Positions 25,281-33,951 of a DNA stretch of 64,000 nt are shown here, piece by piece. The DNA is taken from contig JBCDIL010000004.1 of the NCBI GenBank assembly GCA_038749025.1, positions 137,584 to 201,583 of the forward strand, written 5' to 3'. The number at the start of each line of letters is the position of its first letter. The first letter of the stretch is position 1. Source of the DNA: JBCAXA01 sp038749025 (GTDB taxonomy: Bacteria; Pseudomonadota; Gammaproteobacteria; Steroidobacterales; Woeseiaceae). The position numbers and the translations under genes were made by a program. Below the pieces are notes generated by a model. The model did no database searches. It was given only the letters and a program-made list of their open reading frames with translations, and was not told the origin of the DNA.

Positions 25281-26423
25281 ATGAACGCAACGACATTCAC
25301 CGAACCGGTCGTCGTCGCTCTATCGGGCGGCGTTGACTCGTCCGTGGCCGCCCTCCTACTAAAGCAAGCCGGTGCGAGCGTCATTGGCTTGCACATGACC
25401 AACTGGGATGACGCCGATGGCCATTGCAACGCGGCAGACGATCTCGCCGACGCTCGCCGTGTTGCCGAGCTACTGGATGTGCCGTTCCAACACGTCAATT
25501 TTACGGCCGAGTATCGCGACCAGGTGTTTGCACAATTCCTGGCCGACTACGCGGCCGGTTTGACCCCGAACCCGGATGTTCTGTGTAATCGCGACATCAA
25601 ATTCGGTGTAATGCTCGACTACGCGCGTCGGCTCGGGGCAGCGACATTGGCAACCGGTCATTACGCGGCAACCCATAAGGCTCAAGGCTCGACCGAGCTT
25701 ATGATCCCGGCCGATCGACACAAAGACCAGACGTATTTCTTGCATGCCATCGAGCAGCAGGCGCTCGCCGCCAGTGTGTTCCCATTGGCCGATTTGTCGA
25801 AGCGCGAGGTGCGCGAACTCGCCCATCGCTACGGACTACCGACGCGTGCCAAGAAAGACAGTACCGGTATCTGCTTCATTGGCGAACGGCCATTCCAAGC
25901 GTTCTTAGAAACCTACTTACCGGGACAACCCGGACCGATGCGCACGCTCGATGGCCGAACGGTTGGCCAGCACCGTGGGGCCGCGTACTACACCGTCGGC
26001 CAACGCAAGGGACTCGGCATTGGCGGTGTTGCCGGTGCTATCGACGCGCCTTGGTATGTCGCCGATCGCGATATGGACGAGAACACGGTTTACGTCGTCC
26101 AAGGCGACGATCACCCGCGCTTGCGCGGCAGCCGGCTAAGCGCCGGAGACTGGCACTGGATCGCCGGCACCGCGCCCAGCGAGCTTGCGGCAACGTCACT
26201 GCGTGCCCGCGCCCGCATTCGTCACGGTCATCCGCCGGCGCTTTGCACGGCGACGCGAGCTGCCGATGGCCTGGTAAACATCGCATTCGATGAACCGCAG
26301 TGGGCGATCGCCCCCGGGCAGTATGTCGTGCTTTACAGTGACGACACCTGTTTAGGCGGTGGCACGATACGTTCAGCCGAAACGCTGGCCGATGCTCTCG
26401 ATCAAACCGCGGCCGCCGGCTAA
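25281..26423 (+). CDS. mnmA: tRNA-specific 2-thiouridylase MnmA
   Basis: Thiolates U34 of tRNA-Lys, -Glu and -Gln (s2U of mnm5s2U) using ATP and sulfur from the TusE relay. The 380 residues have the PP-loop ALSGGVDSSVAALLL (residues 13-27), NPDVLCNRDIKFG with the first catalytic Cys, and TGICFIGERPF with the second. A tRNA-binding middle and a beta-barrel C-terminus (YVVLYSDDTCLGGG) follow. One likely substrate tRNA, tRNA-Lys(UUU), is encoded in this window at 38950-39025. In E. coli hflD follows mnmA; here acnA does. Confidence 0.96.
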   Translation: MNATTFTEPVVVALSGGVDSSVAALLLKQAGASVIGLHMTNWDDADGHCNAADDLADARRVAELLDVPFQHVNFTAEYRDQVFAQFLADYAAGLTPNPDVLCNRDIKFGVMLDYARRLGAATLATGHYAATHKAQGSTELMIPADRHKDQTYFLHAIEQQALAASVFPLADLSKREVRELAHRYGLPTRAKKDSTGICFIGERPFQAFLETYLPGQPGPMRTLDGRTVGQHRGAAYYTVGQRKGLGIGGVAGAIDAPWYVADRDMDENTVYVVQGDDHPRLRGSRLSAGDWHWIAGTAPSELAATSLRARARIRHGHPPALCTATRAADGLVNIAFDEPQWAIAPGQYVVLYSDDTCLGGGTIRSAETLADALDQTAAAG

Positions 26424-26533
26424 ATAAGCGCGCTGGATAGCCGGTATAAGCCGCCGAGCCGCGCGACTCCGGTACAATCGCGACGCGCGCGCAGCAGAGC
26501 GCTGACGCGGTGCCCATTACGACGGGAGACAAC

Positions 26534-29200
26534 ATGAGCGATAGCTACAATGCCCGCACCTCGCTGCAGGTAGGGACGACCGAATTCGAAATTTTCCGCC
26601 TTGACGCCATCGCCGGCGGGCATGTGTCGAAGCTGCCCTACTCGCTAAAGATCTTGCTTGAAAACCTGCTCCGCCACGAAGACGGGGTTGCCGTTACGCG
26701 CGACGATATCGATGCGCTCGCCGCGTGGGACCCGGCCGCCGAGCCGAGCCAGGAAATCAGTTTCACGCCGAGCCGCGTGGTGCTGCAGGACTTTACCGGT
26801 GTGCCGGCGATCGTTGATTTGGCTGCTATGCGCGATGCCGTCGTCGCCCTGGGCGGCGATGCGGACAAGATAAATCCCCTGTCACCCGCCGAATTGGTTA
26901 TCGATCACTCGGTACAGGTTGATGAATACGGTGTGCCGGGCGCGCTCGCCATCAACAATGCGATCGAGTTTGATCGCAACGAGGAACGCTATGGCTTTTT
27001 GCGCTGGGGACAGAGTGCATTCGAGAACTTCAGTGTCGTGCCACCTAACACCGGCATTGTTCATCAGGTCAACCTTGAGTACTTGTCGCGCGTCGTATTC
27101 GAACGCGACGTTGCCGGTACCCTTCGCGCCTATCCCGACACATTGGTCGGAACGGACTCGCACACGACCATGGTCAACGGGCTAGGCGTTCTTGGCTGGG
27201 GAGTCGGTGGTATCGAGGCCGAAGCCGCCATGCTGGGTCAACCGGTAACGATGCTGATCCCGCAAGTCGTTGGCGTCAAACTGACCGGGAAGTTATCGGA
27301 AGGAACAACGGCCACCGATCTGGTGTTGACGGTTACCGAAATGCTGCGCGAGTTCGGTGTCGTTGGCAAATTCGTTGAGTTTTTTGGCGACGGCCTCGAC
27401 GATTTACCCCTTGCGGATCGGGCGACGCTCGGCAACATGTCGCCAGAATTTGGCTCGACCTGCGCGATCTTTCCGATCGATGCCGAAACCATCCGCTACT
27501 TGCGCTTATCGGGCCGAAGCGACGAACAGCTTGCTTTGGTTGAAGCGTACGCCAAGGCACAAGGCATGTGGCGCAGCTCCGGTGACGCCGATGCGCTATA
27601 TACCGATGTCTTAACGCTAGACCTCGCATCGATCGAGCCGAGCATCGCCGGGCCGAAACGACCTCAGGATCGCATTGCGCTGACAGCCGCGGCCACCGAA
27701 TACCGGCGACACCGTGAGTTGATGACCGCGGGGCGGACCGGCAGTGGTACAACGCGCGTCGCGATGGACAACCAAACGTTCGAACTCGGCGACGGCGCGG
27801 TCCTAATCGCGGCTATAACGAGTTGTACCAATACGTCGAACCCTGCCGTTATGATCGGTGCCGGCTTGTTAGCGCGCAATGCCGCCGAACGGGGGTTGAC
27901 TCGGGCCCCCTGGGTGAAGACCTCGCTGGCACCCGGCTCGAAAGTCGTCACCGATTATCTGGAAAAATGCGACCTACTCGATGACCTCGGCAAACTCGGG
28001 TTTTTCACGGTTGGATACGGCTGCACCACGTGTATCGGGAATAGTGGCCCATTAGACCCGGAGATTGCAGCGGCGGTAAACGAGTCGGGCATAATCGGTA
28101 CGAGCGTCTTGTCCGGCAATCGAAACTTCGAAGGGCGCATTCACCCACTGGTACGGATGAACTTCTTGGCCTCTCCGCCGCTTGTTGTGGCCTATGCGAT
28201 TGCCGGCACACTGGATCGGGATCTCGTCAATGAGCCGCTCGGCCAGGACAACGCTGGCAACGATGTTTTCTTGCGTGAGATTTGGCCGTCGCAGCAGGAA
28301 ATTCAAGACATGATCATGGGTACGATCGACGCGACGATGTTTCGGACCAGCTACGCCAGCGTTTTCGAGGGTGACGCGAATTGGCAAAGTATCGAGGTGC
28401 CAGAAGGCAGCATTTTTGCCTGGGATGAACAATCGACGTACGTCAAAAACCCGCCCTACTTCGACGGGATGCAACGCGAGCCGACGCCGGTCGCTGACAT
28501 CGCCGGTGCGCGCGTGCTCGCGCTACTCGGCGACTCGGTAACGACCGACCACATATCGCCGGCTGGCAGCATCGCACCCGACAGTCCGGCCGCTAACTAC
28601 CTGCGAGATCAGGGTGTCGCAGACAAAGACTTCAATAGCTATGGCTCCCGTCGCGGTAATCACGAGGTCATGATGCGCGGCACGTTCGCCAATATCCGGC
28701 TGCGGAACCAGCTGGCGCCCGGTACCGAAGGAGGCTGGACCCGGCATCAGCCGAGCGGTGAGCAAATGACGATATTCGATGCCGCTAATCGCTATCGCGA
28801 TGAAGACGTCCCGTTGGTCGTCATCGCCGGCAAGGAGTACGGCACCGGGTCGTCTCGAGACTGGGCAGCGAAGGGTACGCTATTACTCGGCGTCAAAGCG
28901 GTACTCGCTGAAAGCTACGAGCGCATCCACCGATCCAACTTAATCGGCATGGGCGTGTTGCCGCTGCAATTTCGCGACGGCGAGTCTGCTGCAAGCTTGC
29001 ATCTTGATGGTTCGGAGACGTTTTCGGTCACGGGACTCGATAACGGCAACGCCAAGCTGGTGACCGTGACCGCAACGAAAAGCGATGGCGCGGCGATTGA
29101 GTTTCCGGCGCGCGTGCGAATCGACACACCGAAAGAGGCCGACTACTTTCGCAACGGTGGCATTTTGCAATACGTGCTGCGACAGCTGGCTGCCGCGTAG
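26534..29200 (+). CDS. acnA: Aconitate hydratase A
   Basis: Isomerises citrate to isocitrate through a [4Fe-4S] cluster. Close along its length to E. coli AcnA (888 aa here). Cluster cysteines are in SCTNTSNPAV and YGCTTCIGNSGPL; substrate loops include GTDSHTTMVNGLGVLGWG, AGKEYGTGSSRDWAAKG and SYERIHRSNLIGMG. I start at the ATG at 26534 (MSDSYNART) because GGAGA lies 4 nt upstream; an in-frame ATG at 26510 would bury that SD. Being the AcnA type, it is expected to be the oxidative-stress-stable aconitase. Confidence 0.95.
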   Translation: MSDSYNARTSLQVGTTEFEIFRLDAIAGGHVSKLPYSLKILLENLLRHEDGVAVTRDDIDALAAWDPAAEPSQEISFTPSRVVLQDFTGVPAIVDLAAMRDAVVALGGDADKINPLSPAELVIDHSVQVDEYGVPGALAINNAIEFDRNEERYGFLRWGQSAFENFSVVPPNTGIVHQVNLEYLSRVVFERDVAGTLRAYPDTLVGTDSHTTMVNGLGVLGWGVGGIEAEAAMLGQPVTMLIPQVVGVKLTGKLSEGTTATDLVLTVTEMLREFGVVGKFVEFFGDGLDDLPLADRATLGNMSPEFGSTCAIFPIDAETIRYLRLSGRSDEQLALVEAYAKAQGMWRSSGDADALYTDVLTLDLASIEPSIAGPKRPQDRIALTAAATEYRRHRELMTAGRTGSGTTRVAMDNQTFELGDGAVLIAAITSCTNTSNPAVMIGAGLLARNAAERGLTRAPWVKTSLAPGSKVVTDYLEKCDLLDDLGKLGFFTVGYGCTTCIGNSGPLDPEIAAAVNESGIIGTSVLSGNRNFEGRIHPLVRMNFLASPPLVVAYAIAGTLDRDLVNEPLGQDNAGNDVFLREIWPSQQEIQDMIMGTIDATMFRTSYASVFEGDANWQSIEVPEGSIFAWDEQSTYVKNPPYFDGMQREPTPVADIAGARVLALLGDSVTTDHISPAGSIAPDSPAANYLRDQGVADKDFNSYGSRRGNHEVMMRGTFANIRLRNQLAPGTEGGWTRHQPSGEQMTIFDAANRYRDEDVPLVVIAGKEYGTGSSRDWAAKGTLLLGVKAVLAESYERIHRSNLIGMGVLPLQFRDGESAASLHLDGSETFSVTGLDNGNAKLVTVTATKSDGAAIEFPARVRIDTPKEADYFRNGGILQYVLRQLAAA

Positions 29201-29238
29201 CGGCCGGCGGCAGTGACGTTTCCTTCTGAGCGGGCCAA

Positions 29239-29905
29239 ATGAATTCGAGCGGCCAGCGCGCTGGTCGTGCTGTCCGGCGCAGGCCTATCGGCCGACAGTG
29301 GATTGGCGCCGTTTCGTGGTGATACCGGCCGCGTTCGAACGCCACCCCGAGTGGGTTTCGCAGTGGTATCGCGAACGTCACCGCCAAGCCCGCGCGGAAT
29401 CACCGAACGCCGCTCATTGTACTTTCGGCGGACTTACGTCGCTTCTCGATAACGTAACGATCATCACCCAAACGTCGATGGCCTATTGCAGCGCGCAGGA
29501 CTCGACGACGCAATCGAGTTTCACGGCAGTCTCTTTGCCGCCCGATACGCTCGGTCTGGGACAACTTGTGCAGCGACAGCAGCCGATCGCGACGCCGCCG
29601 TACCGGCACGCCTCGCGTGCGGCGAACCGCTTCGGCGAGGCGTCGTTTGGTTCGAAGAGGCGATCGATCCGAAAGCGCTATACCGCGCCATCAACGCCTC
29701 TGAAAACGCCGCTGGCGTGGTGCTAGTCGGCACGAGAGCGGCGCTCGCTCCGGCCAATTCGCTGACGAGCATCGCGCGACGTTACGGTGCTTGGGTCGTC
29801 GAGACCAATACGGCGGAAACAGCGATGAGCGACACCGTAGATCCTGTGCTGCGCGGCCGGGTCGGCGATATACTGCCGCGTCTTGTTGATCGATTGCGTG
29901 TGTAG
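29239..29905 (+). pseudogene. Decayed NAD-dependent deacylase (sirtuin, CobB-like)
   Basis: Sirtuin motifs appear in order but in changing frames. An ATG at 29239 (MNSSGQRA) shifts into ALVVLSGAGLSADSG and APFRG; a further shift with loss of some 15-20 residues leads to AAFERHPEWVSQWYRERH, SPNAAH and VTIITQ. A single missing A in acccaaacgtcgatggcc (29464-29481) then breaks the TQNVDG motif, and the rest (LLQRAGLDDAIEFHGSLF, VVWFEEAID, VVLVGTRAALAPANSL, GDILPRLV) continues in a third frame to a stop at 29905. The first zinc cysteine pair looks degenerate. At least three lesions, including an internal deletion, argue for genuine decay rather than sequencing error. Confidence 0.85.
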
Positions 29906-29911
29906 ACCGCT

Positions 29912-30910
29912 ATGGCCTCCAATGAACACCTGCGCCAGCCGGGGCGCTATTTACGGCGAACGATCGGCGGATTTGTCGCTTTAGTTGTTATCGCGTTTTT
30001 CGCCGTGGGCTGGTACTGGTCACGGATGCCGGCGATTTTCTACGTAACCAATGAAATTGCTGGACAGCCGGTTATACCTGGCTACTCAACGGCGGATACA
30101 TTGATCCGCGTGGCTGAAACACTGCTCGATAAGCCGGGCGGTTATCTGTCAAATGACGTCACGCCGCCATCCGTGTTCATGGATAACATGCTGGAGTGGG
30201 AGTTTGGTGTTCTGACACAGGTGCGCGACCTTGCCCGTGTCATGCGCAATGACTACTCGCGCTCGCAGTCGCAATCGACGGAAGACCCAGCCTTGTCCGT
30301 GGCCGAACCGCTGTTCTTTATCGAGAACGATTCATGGATGTTTCCAGCGAGTGAGACAAAATACCGCGAGGCGATTGACGGTTTCCGCGCGTACCGGGAC
30401 CGGCTGAGCGGCGACGCGGCGCCACCGGCGCAGTTTTTCTCGCGCGCAGACAACTTGCGTGAATGGCTCGCGCAAGTCGAGAAACGGCTCGGCAGCCTAT
30501 CGCAACGACTGAGCGCAAGCGTCGGTCAACGGCGCGTCAATACCGATATGTCGGGCGTCCCCTCGTCCGCAGCAACGAATGAGGCGCCCACCGACATCGT
30601 CGTAAAAACTCCATGGCTCGAGATCGACAATGTATTCTACGAAGCGCGTGGCACGGCGTGGGCGCTGGTGCATTTCCTGCGGGCCGTCGAGTTTGATTTC
30701 GCCGACGTACTCGACGACAAGAACGCCACCGTATCGGTGCGACAAATCATTCGGGAATTAGAAGCGTCATTGGAGCCGATGCGCAGCCCCATGGTTCTTA
30801 ATGGCGGGGGCTTCGGCGTATTCGCCAATCACTCACTGGTCATGGCCTCGTATTTGTCACGTGCCAACGCCGCCGTTATCGACTTGCGCGAGTTACTGGA
30901 TCAGGGTTAG
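29912..30910 (+). CDS. DUF2333 family membrane-anchored protein
   Basis: A 332-residue protein with one N-terminal membrane helix (about 18-38, FVALVVIAFFAVGWYW) and a periplasmic remainder. Family landmarks: GGYLSNDVTPPSVFMDN, EWEFGVLTQVRDLARVMRND, LFFIENDSWMFPASE and FGVFANHSLVMASYLSRANAAVIDLR. DUF2333 proteins are conserved in gammaproteobacteria with no established function. A Gln-rich acidic insert and a Thr/Ser-rich loop split the domain. It begins 6 bp after the sirtuin pseudogene and its end overlaps the convergent metallopeptidase gene by 4 nt. Confidence 0.88.
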   Translation: MASNEHLRQPGRYLRRTIGGFVALVVIAFFAVGWYWSRMPAIFYVTNEIAGQPVIPGYSTADTLIRVAETLLDKPGGYLSNDVTPPSVFMDNMLEWEFGVLTQVRDLARVMRNDYSRSQSQSTEDPALSVAEPLFFIENDSWMFPASETKYREAIDGFRAYRDRLSGDAAPPAQFFSRADNLREWLAQVEKRLGSLSQRLSASVGQRRVNTDMSGVPSSAATNEAPTDIVVKTPWLEIDNVFYEARGTAWALVHFLRAVEFDFADVLDDKNATVSVRQIIRELEASLEPMRSPMVLNGGGFGVFANHSLVMASYLSRANAAVIDLRELLDQG

Positions 30911-31653
30911 CCGATCTCCAGCCACCCTGGGAGATCGACCCAAGCGTTACTGAGCTGTTTGTCGAGCCGACGGTAGTCAGGCTCGTACAGACCGACGGTC
31001 GCCCAAAAGGCCGCCGAGTGATTCATGTGCCGCGCGTGACTGAGCTCGTGAATCAGCAGGTAACGGACCAATGCGGGTTCAAGAAACATCAAACTCACGT
31101 TCAGGCTAATAGTACCGGTTGACGAGTGCGATCCCCAGCAAGTTCGTTGCGCACGAATTTGCACACGTTGATACGGCAGTCCCGTCGCTTCGGACAGTCG
31201 AGCGAGCCAAGCGCCCAAATGGCGGCGGGCATACCCGGATAACCATCGTTTCAGGGCTTGGCGACAAGCTGCATCGTCATCAACGGGCCCGATCAATGAT
31301 AGACACTGCCCCTCGGTGACCCGCATTCGTGGTGACTTAGCGCGACGGTATTCCACGTCGAAGCGCTTACCAATCGCTCGCATGTCGAGCAGTCGCGGTA
31401 GCGAGCGATCGTACTCACCGTAACGTTCCGCGAACGACGCTTGGGTCCGCTTAACCCACGGTGACTGACTGCGAACAAATTCGCTGATTTGTCGATCGCT
31501 GCTCGACATTGGCGCCGATACGACAACCCGACCGTCCGGATGAACCGATAATGATAGTCGCCGAGTTCGCCGAGTGCGGCGCACCTGAAAATCAAACGAC
31601 AGAGGCAGCTGGCCGCTGGAGAATAGCGGTAGCTGAGTAAAGTTTTTTTGCAT
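30907..31653 (-). CDS. YgjP-like M48-family metallopeptidase
   Basis: A 248-residue protein of the YgjP/DUF45 family. The zinc site is LLIHELSHARHMNHSAAFW (HExxH near residue 206, third ligand H in NHS), followed by the family end motif PDYRRLDKQLSNAW. The N-terminal half carries RRTRRLSLSVHPDGRVVVSAP, typical of the UTP-pyrophosphatase-like YgjP entries. Family members are proposed zinc peptidases; UTP pyrophosphatase activity was reported for E. coli YgjP. Substrate unknown here. Confidence 0.88.
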   Translation of the reverse strand: MQKNFTQLPLFSSGQLPLSFDFQVRRTRRTRRLSLSVHPDGRVVVSAPMSSSDRQISEFVRSQSPWVKRTQASFAERYGEYDRSLPRLLDMRAIGKRFDVEYRRAKSPRMRVTEGQCLSLIGPVDDDAACRQALKRWLSGYARRHLGAWLARLSEATGLPYQRVQIRAQRTCWGSHSSTGTISLNVSLMFLEPALVRYLLIHELSHARHMNHSAAFWATVGLYEPDYRRLDKQLSNAWVDLPGWLEIG

Positions 31654-31754
31654 GCAGTTTAGAACGCGACAACGTACCCAAGATCGCCATGACAGTGTAG
31701 CACGCGTTGCGTCACTAACACGCTGTCGCGAAGCAGCGACCCGCGCAGTCTCAC

Positions 31755-32513
31755 TTACCGTGTGGTGCGCAATTCGGTCAGTAATCGCTCGGCCGCACGA
31801 TAGTCGGCAACGATCTGCAGGGCCTGCTCGGCGGCGTCCCGCGCCCGCAGCCGATTACCGTTCTTCAGTGCCAGCGTAGCCATCGCAGTATTCGCCTCAG
31901 CCTCCCCCCAGTCAGGTGTTAGCGGATCGATTTCGAGCGTAATGGTGAACAGTTGTAACGAGCGTTCCAGGAGTTCCTCGACAGGTGCAAACTCGTCGCG
32001 AAGACCCGGGCGATCGATGACAGCGATCGCCTGTTGCAGCAGGAGCCGCGGGTTCTCCGGCTCGAGTCGAGCGGCTTTCGTAAAAGCCTTGACGGCGCGT
32101 GATGGCGCCAGCACGGCCGAAATTGGCCGCCGTGATGCCAGCAACGCCGCACAGGACCCACGCAGGATCAACGCCTCAACAAACTCAGGATCCTGTCGCA
32201 CGAGCGCTTTACTGAGCCGCTCACAGCGATCAATGTACTCGCCAACGTAATCATCGTCGGAGAGCACGGCAGCCCGGTAGTAGCCGTAGGCACTGTAGTA
32301 ATTGAGCCAGGGACCAATGTCGCCGCGCGGTGTCTCGTCCTCGAGACGCTCCGCCAATGCGACGAGCTCGTCGACTTGCTCTGTGTACCACGCGTACTGC
32401 AACTGCGCGGCCATGTCGGCAAGTTCATTCGCCGAAACAGCCGCGCCGGCCGGACTCGCCGCGAAGCTTGTCGCCAATAGCCAGCAACAGAGTGTCAGTG
32501 GTCCTATTCTCAT
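31755..32513 (-). CDS. Exported TPR-like protein
   Basis: A 252-residue protein with a signal peptide (cleavage near AGA-AVS), then helical repeats readable as degenerate TPRs: FVEALILRGSCAALLASR, AVKAFTKAARLEPENPRLLLQQA, and GNRLRARDAAEQALQIVADY. It is acidic and probably periplasmic. No enzyme motif seen and no operon partner: it is divergent from tatD across about 100 bp and tail-to-head after the metallopeptidase gene. Function unknown; a scaffold role would be a guess. Confidence 0.75.
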   Translation of the reverse strand: MRIGPLTLCCWLLATSFAASPAGAAVSANELADMAAQLQYAWYTEQVDELVALAERLEDETPRGDIGPWLNYYSAYGYYRAAVLSDDDYVGEYIDRCERLSKALVRQDPEFVEALILRGSCAALLASRRPISAVLAPSRAVKAFTKAARLEPENPRLLLQQAIAVIDRPGLRDEFAPVEELLERSLQLFTITLEIDPLTPDWGEAEANTAMATLALKNGNRLRARDAAEQALQIVADYRAAERLLTELRTTR

Positions 32514-32612
32514 ACCGGTTAGCGTAACCTATACAGGCTGACGGCAAACGTGAACGCCGTCACTCAGCACCCTACTGCGCATTGTAGACCGCAAGATCGA
32601 AAGTTCTTACCC

Positions 32613-33410
32613 ATGATCGATATCGGCGCCAACTTATGCCACGACAGTTTTGACGTCGATCGCGACGCTGTTATCGCTGCCGCATGGCAGGCCGGGGTTA
32701 GTCAGATCGTCGTAACGGGCAGTTGCGAGGCGTCGAACCGGGATGCCGCCCAGCTCGCTAATCGATACCCAGGCCGACTGTTTGCGACAGCGGGCATGCA
32801 CCCCCACCACGCTGAGGACTACAGCGACACTAGCGATGCACAGATACGCCAACTCGCAGCCGATGGCGCTATCGTTGCGATCGGGGAATGCGGGTTGGAC
32901 TATTTCCGCAATTTTTCCAGCCCAGCGGCGCAGGCGGCCGCGTTCGATGCGCAGCTCGCGATCGCTGCTGAGACCGGTTTACCGCTATTTCTTCATCAGC
33001 GCGATGCCATCGATGACTTCGTCGCGATGATGAAGCCCTACCGAGACCGACTCGGGCACGCGGTTGCTCACTGCTTTACCGGTAACGCCGACGATCTCAC
33101 TGCACTGCTCGACTTGGATCTATGGATCGGCATCACCGGTTGGATTTGCGACGAACGCCGCGGGGCGCATCTCCGCGAATTGGTCGCCAACATTCCGCGA
33201 GATCGGTTAATGATCGAAACGGATGCGCCGTATTTACTGCCGCGGACTCTTCGGCCGCGGCCGAAGACCCGCCGCAATGAGCCGCGATGGCTACCGGAAG
33301 TGGCTCGTGTTATCGCCGACAGTCTGGGTGTTGCTGTCACCGAACTCGCGACACAAACCGCCGCCAACACCCGTCGGTTTTTTGCATTGCCTGAGACTAT
33401 GGTGGAGTGA
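32613..33410 (+). CDS. tatD: TatD family metal-dependent DNase
   Basis: A TIM-barrel amidohydrolase-like nuclease (265 aa from the ATG at 32613). MIDIGANLCHDSF aligns with the E. coli TatD start MFDIGVNLTSSQF; the ATG at 32550 would add 21 unlike residues. Metal-site segments are VAIGECGLDYFRNFS, PLFLHQRD, AHCFTGN and LMIETDAPYLLPR. The absence of an early HxH is shared with TatD proper, separating it from YcfH/YjjV. E. coli TatD has 3'-5' exonuclease activity used in repair of oxidised DNA. Its 3' end overlaps the convergent NERD gene by 14 nt. Confidence 0.92.
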   Translation: MIDIGANLCHDSFDVDRDAVIAAAWQAGVSQIVVTGSCEASNRDAAQLANRYPGRLFATAGMHPHHAEDYSDTSDAQIRQLAADGAIVAIGECGLDYFRNFSSPAAQAAAFDAQLAIAAETGLPLFLHQRDAIDDFVAMMKPYRDRLGHAVAHCFTGNADDLTALLDLDLWIGITGWICDERRGAHLRELVANIPRDRLMIETDAPYLLPRTLRPRPKTRRNEPRWLPEVARVIADSLGVAVTELATQTAANTRRFFALPETMVE

Positions 33411-33951
33411 TCGCCGCACCTTCCAATTGCGCCCATTCCGTGAGGAACGCGCGCACCGTGGCCGGCGGCGATTGACGATTGGCGGCTGGGTAACGATCCA
33501 GGAGTTCATTAATACTGGCAACGCTTGCCGGTTTACCTTTCTCAAAACGTGCACCGCTGGCGAATATTAGCCGGCCGTCGACCGGGACACCGCGCAGTAC
33601 CTGACGGACGGCCGCGACACGATCGAACAGTGCAGACTGTGGATTCGTGAACGTGAACCGACGTTGCCCATCAAGTACGGTCCACTCCTGCATCCGGTCG
33701 GAGCCGAACACTACACCGTTTACATCCTTGGTATCGACGACTAAGACGCCATCGGCGACGAGTAAAATCAGATCGATTTGGATCACGCCATCATCGGCTT
33801 TCGGTAATACGATACCGCTGTGCTGCGCGTAGCTAATCGACGCCAATTGTCGCGCCAGACTCGCTTGCCAGTCACGGCGAAGCCGCAACCAGACGGCTAG
33901 GCCAATGGCGATAATAAACGCAGCGCCCAGTATCAACGCAATCTCGATCAT
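33397..33951 (-). CDS. NERD-domain membrane-anchored protein
   Basis: A 184-residue protein: an N-terminal membrane helix (about 3-24) and a NERD (nuclease-related) domain with VIQIDLILLVADGVLVVDTKD, where the D and the E/D-x-K analogue DTKD match the restriction-endonuclease-like core, then GRLIFASGARFEKGKP. Its ATG overlaps the thrC stop (ATGA), so it is translated as a fourth gene of the threonine operon. NERD proteins are presumed nucleases, mostly untested; nothing links this one to threonine metabolism apart from position. Confidence 0.8.
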   Translation of the reverse strand: MIEIALILGAAFIIAIGLAVWLRLRRDWQASLARQLASISYAQHSGIVLPKADDGVIQIDLILLVADGVLVVDTKDVNGVVFGSDRMQEWTVLDGQRRFTFTNPQSALFDRVAAVRQVLRGVPVDGRLIFASGARFEKGKPASVASINELLDRYPAANRQSPPATVRAFLTEWAQLEGAAITPP

